A stretch of 64,000 nucleotides of DNA from Catonella morbi ATCC 51271 (lineage in GTDB: Bacteria > Bacillota > Clostridia > Lachnospirales > Lachnospiraceae): positions 620,001-684,000 of the forward strand of contig NZ_KI535368.1 in NCBI RefSeq assembly GCF_000160035.2, given 5' to 3'. Both the position numbers and the translations under genes were made by a program. The stretch's first letter is position 1, and each line of letters starts with the position of its first letter. This document shows positions 1 to 9,029 of this stretch, piece by piece. The notes beneath the pieces are model-generated. The model was given only the letters and a program-made list of their open reading frames with translations. It made no database searches and was not told where the DNA came from.

Positions 1-621
1 GTCATTAAATTCATCAAGAAAATCTTTGGCATTGTCCCAGCCATGTTTTTCATAGACAACCTCATAGTCAGGATTATTAAGTAAGTTGAGATACTCTTTC
101 CCTTCTGCTGCCTCTTCCCCTCTTTGAAATTCTTCATAGTCAAACTTACCTGTGTCTGAAACAATGATATTATCAAAAAAATTATTCACACTACCAATGA
201 TATCTTCATACTCTAATGCATCAATTCCAAATTCCTCTGATGGATCATAGTCCTGCATTGTCTCTGTAATTCTTTTTCTTGCTTCATTGATTTTTTCCCT
301 AATATTATTCATTTCAGTCTGATATGACCTTTGGATGTCTTTGATTTCCTGCAATCTTTTTTCTTCTTCAGCTATCTTTTTTTCGAAAGCCTGATAGATT
401 ACAAGATTATCCTTATCAAGGAGCCCTTTTATCTCATCTATTGTAAATCCTGCTTTTTGCAGATTTTTTATTTTAACAAAAGCAAGAGCCTGTTCCTCCT
501 CATAAAATCTGTATCCTGACCACTTATCAACTTTAACCGGTTTCAGTAGATTTACATGATCATAGTAACGAAGTGTCTGAGGGTTACAGCCACAGAGACA
601 GGCAAATTCCTTAATCGTCAT
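1..621 (-). CDS. MerR-family transcriptional regulator, 3' end cut by window edge
   Basis: The reading frame is open from an ATG at 621 to the window edge, giving 207 codons without the C-terminus. The N-terminus (MTIKEFACLCGCNPQTLRYY) is a MerR winged-helix DNA-binding domain, followed by the usual SGYRFYEEEQA segment and a glutamate/lysine-rich dimerisation helix near residues 75-110. A strong AGGAGGT ribosome site lies 7-8 bases upstream and fixes the start. The remaining visible part is acidic and contains no recognised effector domain. MerR proteins bind long-spacer promoters and switch them on when the C-terminal domain binds a ligand. The ligand and target cannot be told here. Family call is firm; function is not. 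Confidence 0.85.
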   Translation of the reverse strand, partial: MTIKEFACLCGCNPQTLRYYDHVNLLKPVKVDKWSGYRFYEEEQALAFVKIKNLQKAGFTIDEIKGLLDKDNLVIYQAFEKKIAEEEKRLQEIKDIQRSYQTEMNNIREKINEARKRITETMQDYDPSEEFGIDALEYEDIIGSVNNFFDNIIVSDTGKFDYEEFQRGEEAAEGKEYLNLLNNPDYEVVYEKHGWDNAKDFLDEFND

Positions 622-707
622 ATCATGTACCTCCTTTCTGAAATGGTTATATCATTGCAGTTCGCTGTAAGGTCAATACCTATTTTAACAAATCCGATAT
701 TAATCAC

Positions 708-1214
708 TTACAATTCCAGACGCATATAAATATAGCTGTCTTCAATGCTGTCCGATAATCCAAATCCCAGCTTTTTCCAGAACTTACATGCAGCCAAATG
801 ACGTTCATGTACCGGAACAGATATCCTTTTTGCACCATAGCTTTTACTTAAATAATCAATACAGATTTTTGCAGCTTTTGTACCTATTCCGGCTCCCCGA
901 TACATATCATCAATCAAAAAATTAATTATTTGATAATTTTCTTCTCCGATATACATAGAAACAAACCCTATTATGTTACTACCAAGATAGATTGCAAAAG
1001 GTTTCATGTCTTTATAATAAAGCCATGCTTCGGCTAGCGAATACTCTACCGTATCGACAAATTGGCTGTCCGGAACACTTGCTTTTAATTGCAAACACTG
1101 TTGAAAATTTTCTTCCGTAATTCCCTTTATCAAAATATCACAGGCAGCAGGAGAAAGCTTTATTCCGTTTGAAAGTTCTGATACAGTTTTATCATCTTCA
1201 CTATTATTAACCAT
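708..1214 (-). CDS. GNAT-family N-acetyltransferase
   Basis: A 168-residue protein with a GNAT fold. The acetyl-CoA-binding motif A is visible as YRGAGIGTKAAKICIDYL, matching the R/Q-x-x-G-x-G/A pattern, near residues 105-122. Motif B follows as ACKFWKKLGF with the typical late KLGF-type ending. The N-terminal 25 residues precede the normal start of the fold (LIKGITEENFQQCLQLK), so the true start may be internal. No strong ribosome site precedes the ATG at 1214. The acceptor substrate (amine, antibiotic, protein or polyamine) cannot be read from the sequence. It stands alone between the MerR gene and mcrC. Confidence 0.8.
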   Translation of the reverse strand: MVNNSEDDKTVSELSNGIKLSPAACDILIKGITEENFQQCLQLKASVPDSQFVDTVEYSLAEAWLYYKDMKPFAIYLGSNIIGFVSMYIGEENYQIINFLIDDMYRGAGIGTKAAKICIDYLSKSYGAKRISVPVHERHLAACKFWKKLGFGLSDSIEDSYIYMRLEL

Positions 1215-1296
1215 TGATTGATATTTAGATTCTCAATATCTCTTTATTCCTATATTCTCTTCGTTATACTTCATTCCACGTTTTTCCGAGTTTGAT

Positions 1297-2619
1297 TCAA
1301 AAAGTTCTTTCATTCCTATTTAATCTCCCCAATAAATCTTCCATACTTTTTTCAATATTAGCAACATCAACAAAAAATAAAGATACTGTTACACCATCAC
1401 CGCTATCAAACTTGATTGTACCGCAGTCTCTCATTGCATCATTTACCGGATACAATAACCATATCTCTGACGTACCATACTTTTTTGAATACCCATACAT
1501 CTGATACATATCAGCCTGAGAAATTCCGTAATTGGTTCCTTTATCATTCACCAAACTCTTCCATTTTGTATCAAGAATAATTACACTTTTATTTTCATCA
1601 TTTTTTGTAACCACGAGATCCGGTCTAAGTGCAAATCTTTTATGATTTTCTCCATTTAATGAATTAAACAAATAATGACCTTTATCCTGAGCAGACACTT
1701 CCCATCCTATTCTACTAAATACTTTTTTCATAAATTTTGCTACATAGGCTTCAAATACTTTTTCCATTGGAAACATCAAAGCTCTGGCTGATTCTGTTCC
1801 CGAAAATGTAGTAAAACTTTTATTTTTAAGAAATACCTTTGACCACTTAATTAGCATTTCATATTCTTTTGTACTCCTATCAGTAACTATCTTAGAAAAA
1901 TCCTTGTCATAGTTTATCGAAGATTCAACTAGCTCAAATGCTGTGAGCAGTTGCCTTATTTCCTTTGAATTTTCTACACTGGTAGTTAATTTTTGTAGTT
2001 TTAATAGTGTAGATTTGATTAGTTTATTTTCTGCCCGATTCACCTGATACTCATCAAATCCTACATAAAATCGCTCCTTATGAGTCAGATTGTGTTTTAT
2101 ATGTTCATTCACAATGAGCTTTCCTTTATATACCATAAGATTATCTTCTTGCCCTACATATGATGATTTTATTCCGTGCTTTACAAGCTGTCTGACTTCC
2201 TGAATATACATATTAATGAATATTTCGTATAGGTTCATGCGATCCATTTTAAGGTTTGCATTTGTAAATACTTTACTGGGAAAATCCTTCATACTACGAA
2301 GCATTCTCATAAATACCCGCTTCGTCTCATCTTTTTCGCCCTTAGCAAATTCTATCTTTGGAAGAACCTGTATCTGATAATTATTCTTCACTTGAATAAG
2401 CCCAACATAATTTTTGAAAGTTACTGTCTCTCCAATATTTCTCCTGTATCCGATTTTAATAAAATCCAGTATGTCAGACTCTTCTTCACCATAATCAAAG
2501 GCATGGATGAACTCAATCAAACCAGAAAAGATGCTTTTATCCATACATCTATATTGATCCTTAAAATCTTTATTGCCGATAATAGTTTCAAATTCTCGCA
2601 CTTCTAAGAGTTCACCCAT
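1297..2619 (-). CDS. mcrC: McrC-family nuclease subunit of a McrBC-type modification-dependent restriction system
   Basis: McrC is the PD-(D/E)xK endonuclease partner of the McrB motor, cutting DNA that carries modified bases. The core is visible at the C-terminus: PDLVV (Asp at about residue 334) followed by ILDTKWK (Asp350, Lys352), the PD...D-x-K arrangement. The N-terminal half is the McrC beta-rich and helical domain that docks on the McrB hexamer. I chose the ATG at 2619, with AAGGGAG about 11 bases upstream and 16 bases after the mcrB stop. An in-frame TTG at 2652 would overlap mcrB. The two genes are certainly an operon, mcrB first. The length of 440 residues is normal for the DUF2357-like/McrC group. 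Confidence 0.88.
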   Translation of the reverse strand: MGELLEVREFETIIGNKDFKDQYRCMDKSIFSGLIEFIHAFDYGEEESDILDFIKIGYRRNIGETVTFKNYVGLIQVKNNYQIQVLPKIEFAKGEKDETKRVFMRMLRSMKDFPSKVFTNANLKMDRMNLYEIFINMYIQEVRQLVKHGIKSSYVGQEDNLMVYKGKLIVNEHIKHNLTHKERFYVGFDEYQVNRAENKLIKSTLLKLQKLTTSVENSKEIRQLLTAFELVESSINYDKDFSKIVTDRSTKEYEMLIKWSKVFLKNKSFTTFSGTESARALMFPMEKVFEAYVAKFMKKVFSRIGWEVSAQDKGHYLFNSLNGENHKRFALRPDLVVTKNDENKSVIILDTKWKSLVNDKGTNYGISQADMYQMYGYSKKYGTSEIWLLYPVNDAMRDCGTIKFDSGDGVTVSLFFVDVANIEKSMEDLLGRLNRNERTF

Positions 2620-2635
2620 GTTCTCACAATCTCCC

Positions 2636-5284
2636 TTAACCCATAATTTCAATATAACTCATAATGTTATTAAAGGCAAACTCCTGGATTCGATGCGAAT
2701 AATCCGGAATATCAATATCTGATGTATCACCTCTAAAAATTGCATTTGATTTTGTTTCCGTTGCAAGAATAAATTTATGACTATCATTCTCTTTTCCGTT
2801 ATCTCCCAAAACGAGCATAATCTTACTATAATCTTCATAGAAATATTCCTGAAGTAAAGGAATAACTGATTTCTTGAAAATATCAGCTAATTTAGCTACT
2901 GTGGGTTCAGCTTTGAGTCCTGTAAAGAACGCATGCCCAATAGTGTGTTCTCTATCAAACAAATACTCAATACGTTTATTTATACATTCCAGCATAGATG
3001 CCACATCCAGTTCTATGCCTGCTTCATTAACCCTATCTGCACCAATTTTTCTAAGTACATTTGCATCCGGCATTTTTTCAATAAATCGGAAGCGACGACG
3101 CAGAGCTGTATCCATAAGCGCAATTGATCTATCAGCAGTATTCATTGTGCCTATAATATAAACATTATCAGGCACTCCAAATGGTTTCTTAGAATATGGT
3201 AAAATAGCCTCCATTGCTTCTAAAGCACCCTTCCTCTTCGTAGACTCAATCAAGGTAATCAGCTCGCCAAAAATCTTAGAAATATTACCACGATTTATTT
3301 CATCAATAATAAATACATACGGCCTAGTCTCATCTTCAACTTCAGCATCAGAATTTGTCGGGATTTTACTTAATAGTTCACTTACATTGACTCGATTTAA
3401 TTCATACACAGATTTTCTATCAAGTCTTGTTCCACCATTAAGTTCAATAATATCAATGTCCTTTCCCTTATAAATCCATTTGACTTTACGCTTTCTTGGA
3501 TAACCTTCTACCGAATTGTCTATTTCTGGTTCCCCATAAACTATTCCTACACCATCAACATCACTAGCTGTTGAGTGAGCAACAACAAGGTCACCTATTT
3601 CCATTTCATCTTGAAAATTCAGTAAGATTCGGCGCTCTATATCATTTAGATTTTCAGTTTCTTCTGTTATTTTGTCCGGCCATTTATCCCAGCCAATCCT
3701 AATAGTTCCTTCATCAAAACAAATCTGCTTTAAGTTCGGTTTTTCATTGCCACCAAGAATTACACTCCAGATACGAGCACCATCTCTAATTTTTATTCCG
3801 GCAGTTTCAACCTTCTTCTGTCCTGCTCGATCACAAAATTCTTTGAATATTCCATCCTTTATTGTATACTCAATATCATTTGAATCACTATCTGTTTTAG
3901 GCTTAATGCCTTCTATAAACTCTTCATAACCGTATGACTGATGGAAGGTTGTAAATGCAATTCTTTTTTCTTTGTTTTTTAATTCTCTGTAACGCTCTAA
4001 CACATTTTCATAAGGCATAGCCTCAACTTCTGCAAGGCTCTTTTCATCGCAAATTGCTACAGCATATATTGCAGTATTATATGTTTTTCCTGTTCCGGGA
4101 GGTCCATATAAAATTAAATTTTTATCAAACTCAACTTCATTCATTCCATCATCACCACCTTTATATTTACCCTGAGAAGGTCTGTGTTCCATTTTCTCAA
4201 TACCTAATACATAATCATAAAATGGAATTAGCTCTTCTATTCCTTCCAACATAGACTGCTCAATTTTATCATTCGTAAGTGTTTCATCAAAATCAACCAC
4301 TCTACAAAGCTGAACTTTCTTATATGTACCATCTGCAATCTTTGCTTTAATTGTATCCACATCTTCTTCTAACATAACCGGATGTCCAAATTTATTACTT
4401 CCTGACATATAAACCAACTTACTCTCAGCTTTCATCGGCAACTCAAGGTATCTATGATAATTTACTACTGCTTCCTCATCTGAACCATCATTCTTAAGTT
4501 CTAAACCAAATCGATATCTTGGTCTATTTGTCACATCAGACATATCAACAAACAAGGATATACTTTCCGGTCTGTTTCCATATGAACTGTATTTCATCTG
4601 AGCCCATAAATAAGTTCTCGTTCTAGTGTTTGAACCATCGAGCCATGAAATTGGTTCACATTTATTCAACCCATATTTTTCTTTACAAAGCCTAGCCATC
4701 TTTTTCATTTCATTTACTGCATTTCGACCTTTTTCCCTTACAGCCAATAATCGTTCTTTCTCTAATTGTGTAATTCCGGGCGCTTCCGGATTTGAATACT
4801 GAATTCCACGATTATTTTTCAAATAGTCTAATACACCCAAATAATCTATGTTAGTGTATTCCTTTGATTTTCCAAGATCCAAAAAACCTTTTTTAAATCG
4901 ATCGGTATACTCGCGGTTCATAAACTCAAATATTCTTGTTGTATCTGCTAGCTTTTGTATTACTTGATATTGTCTACCTTCGTTAATGACGTTGGTTATT
5001 GGACACTCTTTAACCCCTGAAAATTCACCCATGTATGAGACTCGGCGCAATCCATTTTCATCAACCAAATAATTAGCTTTTGAATCCTCTGTATTAGCAG
5101 TCGCAGATGATAACACAGTTGAAATATCTATCTCCTCTTCCGTAATTTGTTTTGCCAAATCCAATATGGTTGACGCCTCAAAACAAACATCCCGCAAATT
5201 AAACTTACTTTTTTTCCTTGAGGTTGCTTTGGTAGCCAATGCGGCTGCTGCAATCCACACCGCATCAATTGCACTAATCGCCAT
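2636..5284 (-). CDS. mcrB: McrB-like AAA+ NTPase with EVE/PUA-like domain inserted in the AAA module
   Basis: An 882-residue motor and specificity subunit. Walker A is GPPGTGKT (394-401), Walker B YVFIIDEINRG (656-666), and the McrB-type GTMNTADRS motif is at 712-720, followed by the ALRRRFRF arginine cluster. Residues about 1-95 look like a winged-helix module, and about 110-290 resemble the DUF3578-type McrB N-terminal domain. Between Walker A and Walker B lies an extra segment (about 504-640, WSVIL...IRIGWDKWPD...GDLVVAH...GVGIVYGEP) that reads like an EVE/PUA-fold modified-base reader. McrB enzymes hydrolyse GTP (some ATP) to drive McrC. The start ATG has AGGAGGCG seven bases upstream. 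Domain names outside the AAA core are inferred from pattern only. Confidence 0.88.
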   Translation of the reverse strand: MAISAIDAVWIAAAALATKATSRKKSKFNLRDVCFEASTILDLAKQITEEEIDISTVLSSATANTEDSKANYLVDENGLRRVSYMGEFSGVKECPITNVINEGRQYQVIQKLADTTRIFEFMNREYTDRFKKGFLDLGKSKEYTNIDYLGVLDYLKNNRGIQYSNPEAPGITQLEKERLLAVREKGRNAVNEMKKMARLCKEKYGLNKCEPISWLDGSNTRTRTYLWAQMKYSSYGNRPESISLFVDMSDVTNRPRYRFGLELKNDGSDEEAVVNYHRYLELPMKAESKLVYMSGSNKFGHPVMLEEDVDTIKAKIADGTYKKVQLCRVVDFDETLTNDKIEQSMLEGIEELIPFYDYVLGIEKMEHRPSQGKYKGGDDGMNEVEFDKNLILYGPPGTGKTYNTAIYAVAICDEKSLAEVEAMPYENVLERYRELKNKEKRIAFTTFHQSYGYEEFIEGIKPKTDSDSNDIEYTIKDGIFKEFCDRAGQKKVETAGIKIRDGARIWSVILGGNEKPNLKQICFDEGTIRIGWDKWPDKITEETENLNDIERRILLNFQDEMEIGDLVVAHSTASDVDGVGIVYGEPEIDNSVEGYPRKRKVKWIYKGKDIDIIELNGGTRLDRKSVYELNRVNVSELLSKIPTNSDAEVEDETRPYVFIIDEINRGNISKIFGELITLIESTKRKGALEAMEAILPYSKKPFGVPDNVYIIGTMNTADRSIALMDTALRRRFRFIEKMPDANVLRKIGADRVNEAGIELDVASMLECINKRIEYLFDREHTIGHAFFTGLKAEPTVAKLADIFKKSVIPLLQEYFYEDYSKIMLVLGDNGKENDSHKFILATETKSNAIFRGDTSDIDIPDYSHRIQEFAFNNIMSYIEIMG

Positions 5285-5363
5285 AATGTCGCCTCCTAAA
5301 AATTATACTTATCTTATTGAACAATCATTTCACTATGTCATTTATCATAACATAATTCCACTT

Positions 5364-5828
5364 CTATCCCAACAAATTTCTCCTATCAGGCATAATATCT
5401 ATTCCTTCCCTACAAAAAAACTCGCTATAATTATCTGTTTCAAATATCTCCATAAGTTCTCTCATATTCCATATCAGATTTGCAGTTGGAATATCCCTTC
5501 TGTCAAGCCAAAATACACGCCCTTCATCAGAATTTTTTATCTTTCCGGTGTATTGATTAGTCTTATACAGTAATACTAAATATCTAGTCCCGTCTTTTAA
5601 TATCCAATCTTTATAACCACAAGGCTGTGGGTTAGAAATTGTAAGACCTGTTTCTTCTTTTACCTCTCTTATTACCGAATCCCTCAAAGATTCACCATCT
5701 TCAACATGGCCTCCCGGAAATACCAAGCCTTTCTCATAACCTGTTCCAACCTTTTCCTGTACAAGCACCCTCTCCTCATCATATATAAGGCAAAGGTTCG
5801 TAAGTTCTATTTTTACTTTTCTTTCCAT
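5364..5828 (-). CDS. NUDIX hydrolase (MutT-like)
   Basis: A 154-residue NUDIX protein. The Nudix box is complete, GGHVEDGESLRDSVIREVKE followed by ETGL, fitting G-x5-E-x7-REUxEExGU with all metal-binding glutamates. Such enzymes cleave nucleoside diphosphates linked to another group; 8-oxo-dGTP-type sanitising is the nearest guess. I chose the ATG at 5828, which has AGGA six bases upstream. An earlier in-frame ATG at 5852 sits inside a perfect palindrome and is unlikely to be used. The gene is separated from mcrB by about 80 bases on the same strand. It has its own upstream palindrome, so it may be regulated separately. Confidence 0.88.
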   Translation of the reverse strand: MERKVKIELTNLCLIYDEERVLVQEKVGTGYEKGLVFPGGHVEDGESLRDSVIREVKEETGLTISNPQPCGYKDWILKDGTRYLVLLYKTNQYTGKIKNSDEGRVFWLDRRDIPTANLIWNMRELMEIFETDNYSEFFCREGIDIMPDRRNLLG

Positions 5829-5844
5829 AATATCCTGCCTTTCT

Positions 5845-5871
5845 CTGAACATGATTATATATCATGTTCAG
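5845..5871. promoter_or_regulatory. Perfect 27-bp palindrome upstream of the NUDIX gene, candidate operator
   Basis: CTGAACATGAT, a 5-base spacer TATAT, then ATCATGTTCAG: both 11-base arms match perfectly. It ends 17 bases before the chosen NUDIX start and has no adjacent T-run, so it reads as a repressor site rather than a terminator. The binding protein is unknown. Confidence 0.5.
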
Positions 5872-5887
5872 AATTATTTTTCAATAC

Positions 5888-5931
5888 ATTAGAACTCCCT
5901 GCCAACTTGAATATCGGCAGGGAGTTCTAAT
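5888..5931 (-). terminator. Strong 16-bp stem terminator after the peroxiredoxin remnant
   Basis: Arms 5888-5903 and 5916-5931 are perfect complements over 16 bases (ATTAGAACTCCCTGCC) with a 12-base loop. It lies 15 bases past the stop of the peroxiredoxin fragment on the minus strand and probably was the terminator of that gene. It now ends the long operon upstream. Confidence 0.75.
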
Positions 5932-5945
5932 GCTATTTAATTATA

Positions 5946-6205
5946 TTATTTTTCTTTTCTAAAGCAAGGGAACCAATCCAAGCAATACTGCTCATCAGCC
6001 TGATTTTCCATGCGTTCCTTAGCAGTTCCACAGCTTCCTACGGTTGGCACGATAACATCATCACCCGGGCGCCAGTCAGCAGGTGTTGTACTGTTGTCTG
6101 CATCTGCCTTTTGAAGCGCAAATATAATTCTCTTAATCTCATCAAAGTTTCTTCCTGTTGAAAAAGTAAAGGTAACATTGATATTCTCTACTCCCCTATC
6201 ATCAT
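5946..6205 (-). pseudogene. Peroxiredoxin (AhpC/TSA family) C-terminal fragment
   Basis: In the minus frame ending at TAA 5946-5948 there are about 85 codons that match the C-terminal end of 1-Cys/2-Cys peroxiredoxins: STGRNFDEIKR, then TPADWRPGDDVIVPT and the terminal CGTAKERMENQ...CLDWF segment. The N-terminal half with the peroxidatic cysteine (PxxxxCP region) is missing, and the frame has no ATG, GTG or TTG start. Its 5' end overlaps, in another frame, the last codons of the cysteine-desulfidase gene. In-frame stops lie just upstream at about 6210. This is a truncated relic, probably left by the deletion or insertion that placed the long operon here. It is not expected to be active. Confidence 0.8.
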
Positions 6206-7465
6206 ACTTATAATTTCATCATTAGTCTCTTTCATTCCTTCTTTTCCAAGTCTTCCTACATTCTTAATAGTAGACTCCACATCATCTGTAACAATGCCAT
6301 CTCCACCCTTAAAACGCTGTCCTTCTTTACTCATATTAAATCCCATAATTCCTGCATCAACTGAGGCAGCTATTTTGGCTGCACAGGAAGCTTTGGCACC
6401 ATCACATATAATTCCCGATGTTATTGCCAAAGCATTAATAATAGTATCTTCTACCTCTGAAAGTGTGGCTCCTTGCAAATATGCGATTCCCGCCCCGCTA
6501 CCTACACCTGCACTAACAGCTCCGCAATATGCTGAAAGAGTACCAATAAAGCTCTTCTGATGAATAGCTGTAAGATTTGATAATGCCAAAGCCCTATACA
6601 GCTTGTCTTCAGAGCATTTTAATTCATTGGCATAAACGATTACCGGAACAGAAACCGTTATCCCCTGATTGCCACTTCCTGAATTGATTACCACCGGCAG
6701 CTCACAACCACTCATTCTCGCATCAGAACCTGCTGCTGCCATAGCTTTTGCTTTCGTTTTAACATCCTCTTCATACATTCTAAGTAGAATCTTGCCTATA
6801 TTGGCACCGTAATCATGCTCCATTCCTTCTCGTGCTATAGCAAAATTACACTCTGCCTGATTTTTTAGTATAGGCTTGATATCTTCAATATCTACCGTCT
6901 GGATAAATTCCCATATATCTTCCATGTTAAGTAACTGCCTATCATCACGATACTTATCACCACTTATTTCTTCTTTTTTAGAAAATAATATTTCCCCATC
7001 TTTTTCTATTAATATTACATTAGTATGTGTATTTACAATATGAACCTTTACATACGATTCTTTATTTTCAGCTCTTATAATAATCTCAAAAAGTTCTGAG
7101 TCTTTTAAATGCTCTACATTTATTTCTGAATTTTCAGAATATTTTTTAATTTCAGCTTTTTCACTCTCAGAAACTTCTGATATAACTTCCAACTCTTTTT
7201 CAGCATCACCTGCTATTATACCTGCTGCCACTGCAGCTTTAATACCCTTCAAACCACCTGTGTTTGGAATAACTACTGACTTTACATTTTTAATTATACT
7301 GCCACTTACTTGTACATTCATCCTATCTGGAATTAACCCCAGAAATTTTCTCACAAGTGAGCCTGCGTATGCAAGCGATATAGGCTCTGTGCAGCCCATT
7401 GCCGCCTTTAATTCTTCTTTAAGAATATCTGTATATGCCTTATATATCTTGCTATCTTTCTCCAT
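6188..7465 (-). CDS. UPF0597/CyuA-like L-cysteine desulfidase (serine-dehydratase-alpha-like)
   Basis: About 425 residues of the UPF0597/YhaM family, of which CyuA is a [4Fe-4S]-dependent L-cysteine desulfidase making pyruvate, sulfide and ammonia. The family signature MGCTEPISLAYA is near residue 30. Later cysteines that could hold the cluster are in RMSGCELPVVINSGSGNQG and SGIICDGAKASCAAK. I chose ATG 7465, four bases after the stop of the regulator gene, with GAGGAG about 12 bases upstream; a TTG 21 bases earlier is the alternative. It is the last gene of the long operon beginning with livK. That position suggests the pathway releases a thiol or a cysteine-like intermediate, but this is inference. 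Confidence 0.8.
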   Translation of the reverse strand: MEKDSKIYKAYTDILKEELKAAMGCTEPISLAYAGSLVRKFLGLIPDRMNVQVSGSIIKNVKSVVIPNTGGLKGIKAAVAAGIIAGDAEKELEVISEVSESEKAEIKKYSENSEINVEHLKDSELFEIIIRAENKESYVKVHIVNTHTNVILIEKDGEILFSKKEEISGDKYRDDRQLLNMEDIWEFIQTVDIEDIKPILKNQAECNFAIAREGMEHDYGANIGKILLRMYEEDVKTKAKAMAAAGSDARMSGCELPVVINSGSGNQGITVSVPVIVYANELKCSEDKLYRALALSNLTAIHQKSFIGTLSAYCGAVSAGVGSGAGIAYLQGATLSEVEDTIINALAITSGIICDGAKASCAAKIAASVDAGIMGFNMSKEGQRFKGGDGIVTDDVESTIKNVGRLGKEGMKETNDEIISMMIGE

Positions 7466-7469
7466 TTTA

Positions 7470-9029
7470 TTACCCAAACTCCTCAAATTTATATTTTTTA
7501 ATTTTTCTGTAAAGAGTGCTTCTAGAATAACCTAATATCCTGCAAATATCCTTCTTAGACATTCCTTTAACCAATAGCTCTTTTAATCTGTATTTCTCTA
7601 TCTCCTTGTTAGTAAAACTTATAGCTTCTTCATCTGAATTTTTAATTTTATCTTTCCCATCTTTCACAAAAACTTCAATTAATGTTTCCAGCATTCCTAA
7701 ATCATACTCTTTTCTTTTATTCCAAAGTTCCTCAAAAAAATCTTCTGTTTTATCTGTATGAGTTTTACCATATATACGATTATAGTATTTTATTCCACTT
7801 TCAAAAAATCTTGAAAATAACAGTTTATTATTGTAAACAGTTTCGACATTTTTTAATGTTATCTTACTTATCTGTTCATATAGAGCCCTACTGAATAAGC
7901 CCTCTCGTACAAGTTCACTCAGATTTTCAGTTGTACAAAATATACTTCTTACACTTGGTTCGGATTTTTTGTTCAATTTTATCATAGAATATTCATTCTT
8001 CAAATATTCCGCTAATTTGTTCTGAATGTGCAGTAGCATTTTTTCCGGCTGTACAATAACAATAGTGCCTTTATCCATACTCCAAAGCAAGCCATGCTCA
8101 TCAAACAAAAATGAATCCATCAAATCTCTATATACATTTTGCATATATATTACCTTCATATTCTGAAGCCTTCTGTCAGAATAATTTATTATTGCTTTTG
8201 CAATCAATTCGTTTATCGCATTGTCATCACTCTCAATTAAAATAGAGGTATTCCCCTGTGATATTTCTTTGGCTTTATCTGTTATTTCTTTTCCTATATA
8301 TTTTGACAGCCATGAAAAAGTAACAAGAGTTCCGCTTGCAAACAGAACTGAATCACTCTGTATACTTCTGTAAGACCTGAAGCAACATAAAAATTCGTCA
8401 GTAATTGATGCATTTGAAAGTATCGGTTCACAAGTTAATGTTCCATAAAAATATACCCTGTTATACTCGATAGAAATTTTTATATTCTCTATTTTCCTAC
8501 CTTTTCTTATTATTCTTTGTAATTCAGGATAGATATCACACACATTAGTGACATCTCCCTGTTTCTCAAAAATTGTCTGAAAAGCCTTATTTTTATATAT
8601 TATGTTCCCAAAACGGTCAGTATATGCCAATGCATCCTGCATTATATTTATTATGGTTTCGATTTGATTTACTTTAGCTTTAAGTGACTTTCTAACATTA
8701 TGCTCATGAATTCTTTTTGCTATAAGGCTTGCCATGTTCTCCATAAATGTGACTGTCGAGTCTATTTTCTCAAACATTTTTTTACATTTACTTTTTTGAA
8801 GTATTAGTGCTAATACACCCAGAACTTCTTTGTCATATATAATGGGGATGCCTATAAAGCCTCTCATCTTACATTCTTTGAATGCTTTACATTTTTTACA
8901 GCTTGGTACGCCTGCCTTATTACTAATACATACCTTATTGCCACTTGTAAGAACAACAGAGATGAGAGAACCATAATTTATTTTATTATAAAGCGAGAAA
9001 TAGTTAAATTTTCTCCCTATTATTACCAT
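7470..9029 (-). CDS. GAF-PAS-degenerate AAA-Fis regulator (sigma-54 activator relative); true start probably at 9113
   Basis: In order: a GAF-like sensor (PIIYDKEVLGVLALI), a PAS domain (MQDALAYTDRFGNIIYKNKAF), a shrunken AAA+ region and a C-terminal Fis-type helix-turn-helix (MSKKDICRILGYSRSTLYRK). The AAA+ part has lost the Walker A glycine/lysine loop (ILIESDDNAINE) and the GAFTGA motif, so it probably does not hydrolyse ATP or open sigma-54 promoters. The frame stays open and homologous-looking for 28 codons upstream of the only ATG (9029). There an ATA at 9113 sits 8 bases after AGGAGG. No ATG, GTG or TTG exists in that stretch. It lies inside the operon it may control, between the URO-D-like gene and cyuA. 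Confidence 0.75.
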   Translation of the reverse strand: MVIIGRKFNYFSLYNKINYGSLISVVLTSGNKVCISNKAGVPSCKKCKAFKECKMRGFIGIPIIYDKEVLGVLALILQKSKCKKMFEKIDSTVTFMENMASLIAKRIHEHNVRKSLKAKVNQIETIINIMQDALAYTDRFGNIIYKNKAFQTIFEKQGDVTNVCDIYPELQRIIRKGRKIENIKISIEYNRVYFYGTLTCEPILSNASITDEFLCCFRSYRSIQSDSVLFASGTLVTFSWLSKYIGKEITDKAKEISQGNTSILIESDDNAINELIAKAIINYSDRRLQNMKVIYMQNVYRDLMDSFLFDEHGLLWSMDKGTIVIVQPEKMLLHIQNKLAEYLKNEYSMIKLNKKSEPSVRSIFCTTENLSELVREGLFSRALYEQISKITLKNVETVYNNKLLFSRFFESGIKYYNRIYGKTHTDKTEDFFEELWNKRKEYDLGMLETLIEVFVKDGKDKIKNSDEEAISFTNKEIEKYRLKELLVKGMSKKDICRILGYSRSTLYRKIKKYKFEEFG

